DNA of 28,400 nt from Lachnospiraceae bacterium UBA7086 (GTDB taxonomy: Bacteria > Bacillota > Clostridia > Lachnospirales > Lachnospiraceae), in contig DKZA01000054.1 of NCBI GenBank assembly GCA_002492525.1, positions 1 to 28,400 on the forward strand. Direction: 5' to 3'. A model generated the notes under the pieces. The model was not told the origin of the DNA. It worked only from the letters and a program-made list of their open reading frames with translations, and did not search any database. Position numbers and translations under genes: made by a program. The stretch's first letter is position 1, and each line of letters starts with the position of its first letter. Below are positions 9,467 through 15,346 of this stretch, in pieces.

Positions 9467-10090
9467 TTATTCTGCTGCGGGTGCCTCTTCAGCAGGCGCT
9501 GCTGCTTCTTCTGCCGCAGGCGCTTCCTCTACAGGTGCCGCCTCTGCCGCGGGTGCTTCCTCTGCAGGTGCCGCTTCTTCCTTTGCCGGTGCTTCGCACT
9601 CGGATGCGCCGCCTTTCTCTGCCAGCTGATTCATGACGCGAGCAAAGTTTGCAATCGGAGACTGGATACTGCCAAGCAGCTTGGACAACAGTTCTTCTCT
9701 GGAAGGGATCTTGGAAATCTCTATGATACCCTTGGCATCATAAGCGATACCTTCCACAACGCCGCCCTTCACTTCAAGAGCGTCTGCTGTCTTAGCGAAT
9801 TTGCATAATATTCTGGCAGGTGCCGTGGCGTCCTCTGTGGAGATGGCAACCGCGCTGGGCCCTTCCAGGTAAGGAAGAAGAGATTCAAAATCCGTGCCCT
9901 TAAATGCAAAATTCATCATTGTGTTCTTGTAAACCTTGTAGGTGATCCCGGCTTCACGAAGCTGCTTACGAAGCTGTGTATCCTGCTCCACCGTAAGGCC
10001 GCGGTAATCAACCAGAACGACTGACTGTGCGTCTTTAACGGCTGCTGAGATCTCTTCTACGATAGGTTTTTTCAGTTCAACCTTTGCCAT
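9467..10090 (-). CDS. rplJ: 50S ribosomal protein L10 with Ala/Glu/Pro-rich C-terminal extension
   Basis: L10 anchors L7/L12 dimers to the 23S rRNA stalk base and in known cases represses its own operon. 207 aa, against about 165-175 usually. Residues 1-160 are the conserved protein (MAKVELKKPIVEEI..., VDYRGLTVEQDTQLRKQLRE). Residues from about 165 are a low-complexity tail built of PAEEAPAAE-like units, probably disordered and acidic. The start ATG 10090 has AAGGAGGT 7 nt upstream. It is preceded by the L10 leader and attenuator. Confidence 0.97.
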   Translation of the reverse strand: MAKVELKKPIVEEISAAVKDAQSVVLVDYRGLTVEQDTQLRKQLREAGITYKVYKNTMMNFAFKGTDFESLLPYLEGPSAVAISTEDATAPARILCKFAKTADALEVKGGVVEGIAYDAKGIIEISKIPSREELLSKLLGSIQSPIANFARVMNQLAEKGGASECEAPAKEEAAPAEEAPAAEAAPVEEAPAAEEAAAPAEEAPAAE

Positions 10091-10135
10091 TACATTACCT
10101 CCTTATAGATTTTGTGCCGAAAGGAGTCTATTTCA

Positions 10136-10256
10136 TAAAAAATCCTCCCTAAAGACAGGGAGGATCAAATGTCATAAAGTACTCTTCTCTCCTCGGTAGG
10201 CGAACTCTTACGCCGGCGATACGGCACCTACTGTCTTCGGCATGGTCTTATAACCT
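10136..10256 (-). promoter_or_regulatory. Ribosomal L10 leader (autoregulatory RNA)
   Basis: The - strand leader of rplJL carries the segments I recognise from the Firmicutes L10 leader: GCCGAAGACAGTAGGTGCCG, then TTCGCCTACCGAGGAG, ending in a terminator-like hairpin. CGAAGACAGTAGG and the CCTACCGAGG strand frame the L10-binding structure. In the known family, binding of the L10-L12 complex reduces rplJL expression. Boundaries are approximate. Confidence 0.88.
10137..10165 (-). terminator. Attenuator terminator of the L10 leader
   Basis: 9-bp stem ATCCTCCCT/AGGGAGGAT (10142-10150 and 10157-10165), 6-nt loop, then T6 on the - strand (10142-10137). It lies 47 nt upstream of the rplJ start and is the 3' element of the L10 leader. 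Confidence 0.85.
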
Positions 10257-10261
10257 TGATT

Positions 10262-10291
10262 ACTATAGCATAGCTTATCTTTCATTGTCAA
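10262..10291 (-). promoter_or_regulatory. sigma-A promoter for rplJ-rplL
   Basis: On the - strand: -35 TTGACA at 10291-10286, 18-nt spacer, extended -10 TGC-TATAGT at 10267-10262. It starts the L10 leader transcript and separates rplJL from the upstream rplKA transcription unit. Confidence 0.8.
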
Positions 10292-10308
10292 CTGTTTTTT
10301 CCCAGTTT

Positions 10309-10986
10309 TTACGTCTCTCCCTTCTCAAAGGAAGCCACAAAATCATCCTCATCAATCTGTCCCGCCAGAAAAGCTTTCCAGAAACTTTCCTGCGACGCAA
10401 AACGCAGATTGGCATCCTTGGGAAACCGCTTCAGAAAATCCAGTACCTTTTCCTGCTGCCCTGCTTCCGTATAAGAGAGCCCCCAGCAATCCCTGTTCAC
10501 CCATTTACTTCCGTCAAAATAAGCTTCTTTACAGGAAATCCCATCCGGCCCGTAAGCCGTAATGAACCAGTGCTTCTTCTTAGGATCATCCGTGGGATAG
10601 CTGCACTTGGTGACTTCCTCCGTAAGCAGCGCTGCCGCTGTCTTGGTTTCCACCGCACCGGCTTTGCCATCCAATTCTCTTCTGAGGTCTTCCTTGGCGG
10701 CCTGTTTCTCCGCCTCCTCGATCTGTGCCTCCACTTCCGCCTGCAGGGCTTCTTCTGCGGCATCAAACTTCTCCAGAAGTTTATCCCATTCCTTCATGGT
10801 ATAGGACATGGATCCAATCTGGAACGTGGGTTCCACGGTACCGTCTTTGACTTTCTTAGCCATTTCTGCCATTTTTTCAAGAATCTGTTCTCTGCAAGTC
10901 TTTTCCGCTCCCTCGTCGTTCCCGGAAACAGCAGATTCCTGCCTTCCCTGCCAGGGACTTTGATAGCGATCCGCATTGATATGCAT
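10309..10986 (-). CDS. Hypothetical protein with central coiled coil
   Basis: I do not recognise this 225-aa protein. No signal peptide or membrane segment is seen. Residues about 20-55 are charged. A short conserved-looking segment SMSYTMKEWDKLLEKFD (about 60-76) leads into a Glu/Ala/Lys-rich predicted coiled coil (about 77-108, ALQAEVEAQIEEAEKQAAKE). The C-terminal half is aromatic-rich (KKHWFITAYGPDGISC, WVNRDCWGLSY) and ends in acidic DEDDFVASFEKGET. ATG 10995 is rejected because the ribosome binding site AAAGGA abuts it; ATG 10986 (MHINADRY) has 9-nt spacing. It sits between capA and the rplJ promoter, in a place where rplA and rplJ are normally adjacent. The coding potential is clear; the function is unknown. 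Confidence 0.8.
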   Translation of the reverse strand: MHINADRYQSPWQGRQESAVSGNDEGAEKTCREQILEKMAEMAKKVKDGTVEPTFQIGSMSYTMKEWDKLLEKFDAAEEALQAEVEAQIEEAEKQAAKEDLRRELDGKAGAVETKTAAALLTEEVTKCSYPTDDPKKKHWFITAYGPDGISCKEAYFDGSKWVNRDCWGLSYTEAGQQEKVLDFLKRFPKDANLRFASQESFWKAFLAGQIDEDDFVASFEKGET

Positions 10987-11014
10987 ACCCGTCATTCCTT
11001 TCTGTTGTAATCTC

Positions 11015-11043
11015 TCTATAGGAAATACGAATCATCTTTGCAA
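11015..11043 (-). promoter_or_regulatory. Possible sigma-A promoter for the 225-aa protein
   Basis: On the - strand: TTGCAA at 11043-11038, 17-nt spacer, TATAGA at 11020-11015, about 29 nt before the chosen start. No terminator was found between capA and this gene, so read-through from capA is also possible. Confidence 0.45.
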
Positions 11044-11092
11044 AAAGTTTCACAAAGCCAAAAATTGTGTCAAATATTGCAGCGATCCTTTT

Positions 11093-12376
11093 TCACCACG
11101 TCACATATCCATCCTCGTCAATCTGTACGCCCTCCGAAATGCTGCGCATATAATCTAACACCCGCTTCTTCTCTTCGCCTTCCGCAAGACTGGTCTTACA
11201 GCCGCTTTGCAGACAGGGAATGAACTGATAACTGGCTATGCCGTCCTGATCGATCACCACCTTTATCATACCGGTGTCCAGGGTTTTAGAGTTAAACCAG
11301 AAATTACCCAGGCTGTAGATCACCGGCACTCCCTGAATCACCCCAATGGGCTGCAGACAATGAGGATGGTCTCCGATCACAAGATCCGCCCCCGCGGCGA
11401 TCACCTCCGGAGCCTGTTTTAACTGTGCCCAGTCAAGAGTATCCACATTTTCCGTACCCCAGTGCACATACACCACCACAAAATCACAGTTCTTCTTGGT
11501 TTCTCTGATGGTCTCAAGCAGATTTTCACCGTCCCAACAGCGAAACACTCCCGAAGAAACATCCGTCGCTCCCCTGGTATCGGGATTATCCAGACGTTCT
11601 ATCTGGGTGGCTGTAACAAACCCGATCTTCAGATCATCCACAATATAATAAGCCGGCCGGCGAGCCTCCGTCAGATTGCGGCCGGCTCCTATGGCGGTGA
11701 TGCCCGCCTCCTGTAAAATATCCAACGTATCTAACAGTGCATCTTCTCCATAATCATAGGCATGATTATTGGCTAAGGACACGATATCCACTCCCATATC
11801 GTTGAGATAAGAAACTGTCTCGGGCCTTGCCCGGAATGTGTACTGTTTTCCTTCCAGTGGCGCGCCTCTGTCAGAATAAGCAAACTCATTGTTGAGCATC
11901 ATGACATCGGCTCTCTCCATCTCCCGGATCAGTTCCGGCGCGATACCCTGGTCAATGGTGCCGCCAGACTGCACATGTTTCATGATAGCATAGTGATCAT
12001 CAAAAAGAATATCACCTGCAAACAGCAGCGTGGCCTTCCCAGGTTCCCCGGCCTCTCTGTAATAGATATTGTTCTGTGCCATATATTCCGGATCCTCAAG
12101 TTCCGCCCCATACTTATCCTGTTCTTCATCCGTTTCTTCTTCTGGCAAAGATACCTCCTCCGGCTTATCTTCCGGCTTGGGCTGCTCAACAGGTTTCGTA
12201 ACGCTCTGAATCTGTCTGGCCGGTTCCACAATCCACTGAAAAGCAGCCAATGCCATAAGGCCCGCCATCACTGCCAGACTTAAAGTCAGAATAAACGGCA
12301 TCAGGAAACTGCGGCTGATACGGATTCTTTTTCTAGTTGTTTTTTGACTTCTGCGTATTTTTTTCTTCTTACCCAT
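11093..12376 (-). CDS. CapA family protein (membrane-anchored metallophosphatase-like)
   Basis: 427 aa. A very basic N-terminus (MGKKKKIRRS...KRIRIS) and one membrane segment (about 24-46) give an inside-to-outside topology. A Pro/Glu-rich linker (about 50-95) follows, then a CapA/PgsA-type domain (about 115-375). Metal-site motifs are visible: GD at 121-122, NNE at 162-164, NNH at 203-205, HWG at 305-307 and GDHPH at 335-339, then SLGNFWFNS. The family includes proteins needed for poly-gamma-glutamate capsule synthesis, but no capB/capC partners are here, so the substrate is unknown. No ribosome binding site precedes ATG 12376, and the -10 ends 6 nt before it, suggesting a leaderless mRNA. 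The next in-frame ATG (residue 26) also lacks one and lies in the membrane segment. Confidence 0.9.
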   Translation of the reverse strand: MGKKKKIRRSQKTTRKRIRISRSFLMPFILTLSLAVMAGLMALAAFQWIVEPARQIQSVTKPVEQPKPEDKPEEVSLPEEETDEEQDKYGAELEDPEYMAQNNIYYREAGEPGKATLLFAGDILFDDHYAIMKHVQSGGTIDQGIAPELIREMERADVMMLNNEFAYSDRGAPLEGKQYTFRARPETVSYLNDMGVDIVSLANNHAYDYGEDALLDTLDILQEAGITAIGAGRNLTEARRPAYYIVDDLKIGFVTATQIERLDNPDTRGATDVSSGVFRCWDGENLLETIRETKKNCDFVVVYVHWGTENVDTLDWAQLKQAPEVIAAGADLVIGDHPHCLQPIGVIQGVPVIYSLGNFWFNSKTLDTGMIKVVIDQDGIASYQFIPCLQSGCKTSLAEGEEKKRVLDYMRSISEGVQIDEDGYVTW

Positions 12377-12382
12377 GAATTG

Positions 12383-12411
12383 ATTATATCACAAAAAACC
12401 TGCCGCATCAA
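12383..12411 (-). promoter_or_regulatory. sigma-A promoter for capA, immediately before the start codon
   Basis: On the - strand: TTGATG at 12411-12406, 17-nt spacer, TATAAT at 12388-12383. Only 6 nt separate the -10 from the ATG (12376), placing the predicted +1 on the A of the start codon. The -35 lies in the U-tract of the rplA terminator. Confidence 0.7.
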
Positions 12412-12441
12412 AAAAAGGTAACGTGCTATGCACATTACCTT
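12408..12441 (-). terminator. Rho-independent terminator after rplA
   Basis: 12-bp stem, arms 12415-12426 and 12430-12441, 3-nt loop, one G-U pair in the - strand RNA, followed by T7 (12416-12410). It begins 27 nt after the rplA stop and ends the rpmG-secE-nusG-rplKA unit. Confidence 0.88.
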
Positions 12442-12467
12442 TTCCAGTTCTGTTTATCATACAGACA

Positions 12468-13157
12468 TTAATATCTAGCCGTATTAATCTTCACGCCGGG
12501 TCCCATAGTGGTAGCCAGGGTGATACTCCTTAAATATTGACCTTTCAATGCCGAAGGTTTTGCTTTCACGATAGCTTCCATCAACGCATCAAAATTCTCC
12601 TGCAGTTTGCTCTCCTCAAAGGAAACCTTTCCAACCGGCACATGAATAATATTCGCTTTATCCAGTCTGTACTCAATCTTACCGGCTTTGATATCGCTGA
12701 TTGCCTTCGCCACATCCATGGTTACGGTACCTGCCTTAGGATTCGGCATCAAGCCTTTCGGACCCAGCACTTTACCAAGACGACCAACAACACCCATCAT
12801 ATCCGGCGTTGCCACAACTACATCAAAATCAAGCCAGCCTTCATTCTGAATCTTAGGAATCAGCTCCTCGCCGCCCACGTGATCTGCACCGGCTGCCTCA
12901 GCCTCCGCCACCTTATCACCTTTCGCGAACACCAATACTCTTACTGTCTTACCAGTTCCGTTTGGCAGAACTACCGCGCCACGGATCTGCTGTTCCGCAT
13001 GACGGCCATCACATCCGGTTTTGATATGAACTTCCACCGTCTCATCAAACTTCGCTGTCGCTGTCTTTTTGACCAAGGCGATTGCATCCGCCGTATCGTA
13101 CAGAGTCGCACGATCTACCAGCTTAGCCGCCTCCTGATATTTTTTACCATGTTTCAT
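12468..13157 (-). CDS. rplA: 50S ribosomal protein L1
   Basis: L1 stalk protein that helps release E-site tRNA, and in known cases represses the rplKA mRNA. 229 aa, normal length. Recognisable segments: MKHGKKYQEAAKLVD, DETVEVHIKTGCDGRHAEQQ, the KVLGPKGLMPNPKAGTVT loop and the C-terminal TMGPGVKIN. The start ATG 13157 has GGAGGGG 5 nt upstream. It lies 13 nt after rplK and is followed by a strong terminator, so rplJL is a separate unit. Confidence 0.97.
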   Translation of the reverse strand: MKHGKKYQEAAKLVDRATLYDTADAIALVKKTATAKFDETVEVHIKTGCDGRHAEQQIRGAVVLPNGTGKTVRVLVFAKGDKVAEAEAAGADHVGGEELIPKIQNEGWLDFDVVVATPDMMGVVGRLGKVLGPKGLMPNPKAGTVTMDVAKAISDIKAGKIEYRLDKANIIHVPVGKVSFEESKLQENFDALMEAIVKAKPSALKGQYLRSITLATTMGPGVKINTARY

Positions 13158-13170
13158 GTCAGCCCCTCCA

Positions 13171-13596
13171 TTACTCTTCTACTGTGATGCCCATACTTCT
13201 TGCAGTACCGGCAATCATGCTCATAGCAGCCTCAACGCTTGCCGCATTTAAATCCGGCATCTTCATCTCCGCGATCTCCTGTAACTTTGCCTTGGAGATC
13301 GTTGCAACCTTAGCCTTATTGGGCGTTGCAGAACCGGATTTGATGTTGCAGGCTTTCTTTAACAAAACTGCCGCCGGGGGAGTCTTTGTAATGAAACTGA
13401 AACTTCTGTCTGCATAAACTGTAATAACGACCGGGATGATCACATCCCCTTTATCAGCCGTTCTAGCGTTGAACTGTTTGGTAAATTCAACGATGTTAAC
13501 GCCATGCTGTCCCAATGCAGGACCAACCGGCGGTGCTGGTGTTGCTTTACCAGCAGGGATCTGTAACTTAATGTATCCTTCTACTTTCTTTGCCAT
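13171..13596 (-). CDS. rplK: 50S ribosomal protein L11
   Basis: GTPase-centre protein binding 23S rRNA, 141 aa, the standard length. The N-terminal MAKKVEGYIKLQIPAGKA and the PAPPVGPALGQHGVNI motif (about 20-35) are diagnostic. The start used is ATG 13596, with AGGAGGTG 5 nt upstream; a longer in-frame extension upstream has no ribosome binding site and no family similarity. The preceding 233-nt spacer contains a two-hairpin element. Confidence 0.97.
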   Translation of the reverse strand: MAKKVEGYIKLQIPAGKATPAPPVGPALGQHGVNIVEFTKQFNARTADKGDVIIPVVITVYADRSFSFITKTPPAAVLLKKACNIKSGSATPNKAKVATISKAKLQEIAEMKMPDLNAASVEAAMSMIAGTARSMGITVEE

Positions 13597-13670
13597 AATG
13601 GCACCTCCTAATATATTGTGGTTTAGGCGCTGGTTTGTATGCAAAACATTCATACTCATTCAATTTCCTG

Positions 13671-13722
13671 CAAGATTGCCTTTAGGCAATCTTGAGGTCT
13701 TAAATGCGAAGCATTTTAGGCC
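13671..13722. repeat. Two-hairpin palindromic element, copy 1 (nusG-rplK spacer)
   Basis: Hairpin A: arms 13671-13680 and 13685-13694 (CAAGATTGCC and complement), loop TTTA. One spacer base. Hairpin B: arms 13696-13707 and 13711-13722 around a GAA triloop, with a T-T mismatch at arm position 6 and a T-G wobble at position 3. No T-tract follows on either strand, so it is not an intrinsic terminator. The layout matches the element at 16733-16782 although the arm sequences differ. It lies in the rplK leader, where L1 binds in known L11 operons; I could not match an L1 motif. Confidence 0.55.
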
Positions 13723-13829
13723 AGCTCCCACATATATCTACACCTGCCCCAGCTGCCAGCATCCTCAGAATATGTCTGCCTTCACAGCCACATCTGTCTG
13801 GCGCACTGCCCGCAGGAATAAATATCCTT

Positions 13830-14348
13830 TTATCTGAGACTCCTTACTTCCGCGAAACTGATCTCTACGGGAGTCTCTCTGCCGAATAACTCTACGTTAA
13901 TTGTGGCCGTCTGTTTGTTGTAATCAATCCTCTGCACAACGCCCACCGTATCTTTCCAGACACCGGCAACTACCACAATGGTGTCGCCTTCCGCAAAGTC
14001 TACGCTTACATTTTCCATCTTAATGCCAAGAGGTTTCATTTCTGCCTCTGTAAGCGGCACCGGTTTACTCCCCGGCCCTACAAAGCCTGTCACACCTCTG
14101 GTATTTCTCACCACATACCATGTATCGTCATTCATGACCATATTGATCAGAACATAACCCGGAAACATCTTCTTCTGCACAGTCTTACGGGCGCCATTCT
14201 TCATTTCCATGACATCCTGCATCGGCACCTTGACTTCCAGAATTTCCTCCTCCAGATGTCTGTTCTCAATCGTCTTCTCAATATTGGCTTTTACTTTGTT
14301 CTCATACCCGGAATAAGTATGCACAACATACCAATTCGCTTCTGCCAT
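13830..14348 (-). CDS. nusG: Transcription termination/antitermination factor NusG
   Basis: RNA polymerase elongation factor, 172 aa. The NGN domain spans about 1-105 (NWYVVHTYSGYE, then MFPGYVLINM at 61-70) and the KOW domain about 118-172 (EGDTIVVVAGVWKDTVGVVQ, ending in ETPVEISFAEVRSLR). The start ATG 14348 has GGAGGATTGGT upstream. It follows secE by 42 nt in the rpmG-secE-nusG-rplKA unit. Confidence 0.97.
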   Translation of the reverse strand: MAEANWYVVHTYSGYENKVKANIEKTIENRHLEEEILEVKVPMQDVMEMKNGARKTVQKKMFPGYVLINMVMNDDTWYVVRNTRGVTGFVGPGSKPVPLTEAEMKPLGIKMENVSVDFAEGDTIVVVAGVWKDTVGVVQRIDYNKQTATINVELFGRETPVEISFAEVRSLR

Positions 14349-14390
14349 ACCAATCCTCCATGCCTCTTAGCGACCTGTTTGCGAAACTTC

Positions 14391-14618
14391 CTAAAATGTG
14401 AGTGTCGTAATGAACTCCACACCATACTGTAAACCGAAATCCAGTATCGTAATAATCGCTCCTACCACCAAGGAAATAATAACAACCGCCACCGACTGTT
14501 TCAAAAGGGCATCTTTATCAGGCCAGGTGATTTTCTTAAACTCAGCCTTCACACCGTCAAAAAATCTGACTGTTTTGGCTGTCTTGTCCGATTTTGCTGA
14601 TTTCGCAGAATCTCCCAT
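14391..14618 (-). CDS. secE: Preprotein translocase subunit SecE
   Basis: Essential small subunit of the SecYEG channel. 75 aa with the single-membrane-segment form usual in Gram-positives: a charged amphipathic region with VKAEFKKITWP (about 23-33), then one membrane helix (about 41-62). The Lys/Ser-rich N-terminus (about 1-15) is variable in the family. The start ATG 14618 has AAAGGAG upstream. It lies 36 nt after rpmG and before nusG, the standard order. Confidence 0.95.
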   Translation of the reverse strand: MGDSAKSAKSDKTAKTVRFFDGVKAEFKKITWPDKDALLKQSVAVVIISLVVGAIITILDFGLQYGVEFITTLTF

Positions 14619-14654
14619 AGCTACTCTCCTTTCCCTAAAAAAAGCGCCGGACGA

Positions 14655-14804
14655 TTATTTCGTCTCTTTATGCAGGGTATGTCTTTTGCAGAATCTGCAA
14701 TATTTCTTTGTCTCCATTCTGTCCGGATGAGCCTTCTTATCCTTCGTCGTATTGTAGTTACGCTGTTTACATTCTGTACATGCTAATGTGATCCTTGTGC
14801 GCAT
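14655..14804 (-). CDS. rpmG: 50S ribosomal protein L33
   Basis: Short 49-aa gene. The translation begins MRTRITLACTECKQRNY and ends HTLHKETK. Two CxxC pairs (C9/C12 and C36/C39) make it the zinc-binding form of L33. The start ATG 14804 has GGAGG 7 nt upstream and the stop is TAA at 14657-14655. First gene of the unit leading to secE, nusG and rplKA, which matches many Firmicutes. Confidence 0.95.
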   Translation of the reverse strand: MRTRITLACTECKQRNYNTTKDKKAHPDRMETKKYCRFCKRHTLHKETK

Positions 14805-14848
14805 CTTATTACCTCCACGTGCATTTACTCTTCATTTACTCTGTGATG

Positions 14849-14864
14849 ATCGGGTCTGCCCGAT
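14849..14864 (-). promoter_or_regulatory. Small leader hairpin upstream of rpmG
   Basis: 6-bp perfect stem ATCGGG/CCCGAT with a 4-nt loop in the rpmG 5' leader. On the + strand it is followed by T6, but no + strand gene ends here; on the - strand no T-tract follows. The role is unknown. Confidence 0.35.
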
Positions 14865-14908
14865 TTTTTAAGCATAAAAAAAAGACCTAAATCTCATCTC
14901 GCCCACAC

Positions 14909-14937
14909 AATATACCATATGAATGGAACTTAGTCAA
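14909..14937 (-). promoter_or_regulatory. sigma-A promoter for rpmG-secE-nusG-rplKA
   Basis: On the - strand: TTGACT at 14937-14932, 17-nt spacer, TATATT at 14914-14909. The leader to rpmG is about 100 nt and contains a T8 run and a small hairpin. Confidence 0.75.
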
Positions 14938-15136
14938 CCGCTTTTTCCATTTTTCCTGTAAACTTACCTAAAAAAACCTTCTGAAAAAATAGATAAAATA
15001 TTTGTCTTTCTGCTCTTTACATTTTCCACTTCTCTTACGATATATAAATAAATCGTATGTTTTATGATTTTATTGTATTATATGACAGGATTTATTGCAA
15101 ATTACCATAAAATAATCCCTTAAAGTACATAAACAC

Positions 15137-15166
15137 TTGCATTTCTTCCCTATATAATGTTACAAT
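15137..15166 (+). promoter_or_regulatory. Probable sigma-A promoter for the FliD-like gene
   Basis: TTGCAT at 15137-15142, 18-nt spacer, extended -10 TGT-TACAAT ending at 15166. The predicted start near 15173 gives a leader of about 175 nt. I found no good sigma-28 (TAAA/GCCGATAT) match. Other AT-rich -10-like sequences nearby make this tentative. Confidence 0.45.
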
Positions 15167-15276
15167 AAAGTTATAATTCATTGATAATAGGCTTATTGTC
15201 AGTATTTGTATCTCAAAGAAGACTTTTATCATACAATATTATATAAACGCTTTATATTAAGTAGAAATGCCCACGG

Positions 15277-15315
15277 AGATGTTTTGCAGGCAACGGACAG
15301 CCCGAGAAAACGTCT
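15277..15315 (+). promoter_or_regulatory. Leader hairpin with GGA apical loop (candidate CsrA site)
   Basis: Outer 9-bp stem AGATGTTTT/AAAACGTCT (15277-15285, 15307-15315; one U-G pair), inner GGC/GCC stem (289-291, 300-302 of the 15 kb block), apical loop AACGGACA. The GGA in a loop (15295-15297), a second ACGGA at the stem base (15273-15277) and the GGA of the ribosome binding site (15337-15342) resemble the paired CsrA sites of flagellin leaders. Confidence 0.45.
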
Positions 15316-15346
15316 GCGATGATTTCATGGAAGAAAGGAGGGGCTT

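Larger units (their letters stand above)
14805..15346. other. 542-bp divergent spacer between rpmG and the FliD-like gene
   Basis: No gene seen. The rpmG side holds its leader and promoter. The middle (about 14940-15270) is strongly AT-rich with long A and T runs and a probable + strand promoter at 15137-15166. The last 80 nt are GC-richer and form the structured leader of the + strand gene. Confidence 0.7.

Noticed and set aside
9470..9640. Tandem DNA repeat array in the rplJ 3' end
   Set aside because: The repetition is at the protein level (PAEEAPAAE-like units encoded by similar codons); it is part of the L10 tail, not a separate repeat element.
10285..11010. 241-aa open frame on the + strand opposite the hypothetical gene
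   Set aside because: The - strand frame has a good ribosome binding site, a plausible promoter and ordinary protein composition; the + frame has none of these.
14619..14654. tRNA gene near rpmG-secE, seen in some bacteria
   Set aside because: The gap is 36 nt, too short, with no T-loop or acceptor pairing.
14849..14869. + strand intrinsic terminator (ATCGGG stem plus T6)
   Set aside because: No + strand gene ends upstream; it lies in the rpmG leader and is more simply a leader hairpin on the - strand.
15264..15335. c-di-GMP riboswitch in the FliD-like leader
   Set aside because: The conserved GEMM core and its tetraloop receptor are absent; the hairpin fits a GGA-loop element better.
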